DNA from: Helicostylum pulchrum
Lineage: Eukaryota; Mucoromycota; Mucoromycetes; Mucorales; Mucoraceae
DNA: 17,937 bases
NCBI GenBank assembly: GCA_025677825.1
Contig: JAIXMO010000125.1
Coordinates: 1 to 17,937, forward strand
Reading direction: 5' to 3'
A program made the position numbers and the translations under genes. Positions 16,809 through 17,937 of the stretch are shown piece by piece. The notes beneath the pieces are model-generated. The model was not told the DNA's origin and made no database searches. It saw nothing but the letters and a program-made list of their open reading frames with translations. The stretch's first letter is position 1. Each line of letters starts with the position of its first letter.

Positions 16809-17042
16809 GTTGCTAATATGATGGTAAGCGATTTTTTATTTTATTTTTGCTTCTAAACTGATTCTAATCCATTTAGAAATACCGCCATTTGTAGTTTTAC
16901 TGGCTTTTGAAAGCAAAAAGGACAGAACGGTTGCTAAAGTGGTTTTTTGACGAGCTGTTTATCTCCTTCTCCCCTGCCTCGTTTACGAGCGGTTCGTGCA
17001 GTTTAACCTGCGTGTAATGGCACACCAACCATGCGGATATCG
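16809..17042 (+). repeat. Diverged direct duplication, copy 2
   Basis: It starts GTTGCTAATATGA, keeps TTCTAAACT at 16851 and the core from about 16899, and ends GCGGATATCG at 17033-17042. Offsets to copy 1 shrink from 382 at the start to 329 in the core and 327 at the end, so the copies differ by indels. An extra T in the TTTTTT run and another single-base shift break the reading frame that is open in copy 1. GTAAGC follows the ATGATG at the start, in the place where copy 1 has GTAAAT. Confidence 0.75.
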
Positions 17043-17344
17043 TAGGGAGGTTGGATTGATGGTTCCCGTCTCGGTAGACTTCTCTAAGGAAAACAATATC
17101 ATTAAGTAGTTGTGTTGTTGTGGATACTTATCCTTTGGCATCATCATCTTTTTTTATTTATTTATGTATGTGTTTATTTTTATATTTAGACACATGTATA
17201 TATATATTTTTCACGTATATGTATGAACGTGATGAGACTTCAGCTAGTGTACCTCCTCGTGGTTAGTCTTGGGAAACTTTCACTTTGGAAACTTTTTTTG
17301 TTTCCTTATTGTAAAGGCCAAAGCACTGGTAACTTTTTTTTTTA

Positions 17345-17366
17345 AATAATAATAATAATAATAAAT
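17345..17366. repeat. (AAT)n microsatellite
   Basis: About seven AAT/ATA units in a row, preceded by a T run. Simple repeat with no visible role. Confidence 0.85.
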
Positions 17367-17937
17367 GTTTTTCAAAAAGTCTTTAATCTCTTTGACATAT
17401 AGTATTGTGGTTTTATATTTTATTTAGTCACAACCGCTCTCAGATATTGGGGCGGTCAAAGGGAGCTGTTATTCTGGTGACCTTAAACTCGTACAAGATA
17501 TGAAGGTGATACTTGGTATATAAAGCTCTATTTTTTGGTTTCTTTTAAAAAGTAATATCTTTTTCCCTATCCTATTCTCCCAGAAACTTTATATCCTTTT
17601 AAACTACTTTTATTTGTTAGTTATAATTGAATTCGATAGTCAAGTACAAGGTAGATATAACCCCCAATTGATTTTTCCAAGTAAAAAAAGTGTCAATTGG
17701 ACTTCAAACTTATGATCGAATGAGGTTGAAACAAGTGGGTTGTTTCTTTTTAAAAAAAGTTATATGTGTGATAGTTGGCTTGTACTGTATCTACTATGTA
17801 TAGTTTTTATTCACATCCGTATTTGAAGATATTTTTATCTCATTTGAATGAGGTGTTATAAAAAAAAATCTGGTGCGAAAAGCCGGTTCATGTATCTTTA
17901 GTTGGTATATATACGAGGTTTTTTTTATGCATCATTA

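Larger units (their letters stand above)
14511..17937. other. Gene-poor, repeat-rich right end
   Basis: In 3.4 kb I find no supported conventional gene. It contains a 9-bp inverted repeat (AGACACTAA 14682-14690, TTAGTGTCT 14714-14722), a GC-rich hairpin (14878-14926), an 8-bp inverted repeat AAGCATCT/AGATGCTT (16134-16141, 16239-16246) enclosing a small CTAAAAA/TTTTTAG hairpin (16189-16207), a 10-bp tandem repeat (16259-16283), a hexanucleotide repeat (16378-16401), a diverged direct duplication (16427-17042), an (AAT)n run (about 17345-17366) and an 8-bp inverted repeat CCAATTGA/TCAATTGG (17664-17671, 17693-17700). Stretches 14930-16130 and 17050-17340 show nothing clear. Confidence 0.5.

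Overview
The window looks like nuclear DNA from an AT-rich filamentous fungus, most likely an early-diverging (Mucoromycota-type) one. I can assemble four complete protein genes and the 5' end of a fifth. The four complete genes carry 23 introns, all GT-AG, all 51-80 nt long, and all keeping the reading frame. Codons favour T in the third position and intergenic DNA is full of A/T homopolymers. The fungal call is secure; the phylum is inference from gene style and protein similarity.

Layout: 1-137 (-) is the N-terminus of porphobilinogen deaminase (HEM3), cut by the window edge. A roughly 2.1 kb divergent spacer follows. At 2232-4252 (+) is a five-exon amino-acid permease of the Can1/Lyp1 type. 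At 5132-7040 (+) is a nine-exon PAP2-family long-chain-base-1-phosphate phosphatase (LCB3-like). At 8473-10838 (+) is a nine-exon bifunctional leukotriene-A4-hydrolase-type aminopeptidase. At 10900-12332 (-) is a four-exon saccharopine-dehydrogenase-like oxidoreductase (SCCPDH family), convergent with the aminopeptidase and separated from it by only 61 bp between stop codons. These are housekeeping genes of unrelated pathways (haem, amino-acid uptake, sphingolipid turnover, peptide trimming, a lipid-associated oxidoreductase). I see no functional cluster.

From about 12.3 kb to the right end no intact conventional gene can be supported. This 5.6 kb is repeat-rich. It holds a degenerate array with about 22-bp period (12633-12809), a CCAAT-containing 32-bp tandem repeat with an inverted partial copy lacking the CCAAT core (12911-13001), an orphan 163-codon ORF resembling the C-terminal tail of a LINE-like reverse transcriptase (14019-14510, -), a GC-rich hairpin that can fold two exclusive ways (14878-14926), a (TGCTGG)4 tract open in three frames, one of them a 25-residue Cys/Trp-rich micro-ORF (16357-16434), and a diverged direct duplication (16427-16715 and 16809-17042).

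I found no convincing new biological system. The observations most worth a second look are the repeat structures at 12.6-13.0 kb, the hairpin at 14.9 kb, the duplicated block at 16.4-17.0 kb, and two relic-like exons on the minus strand at 4695-4818.
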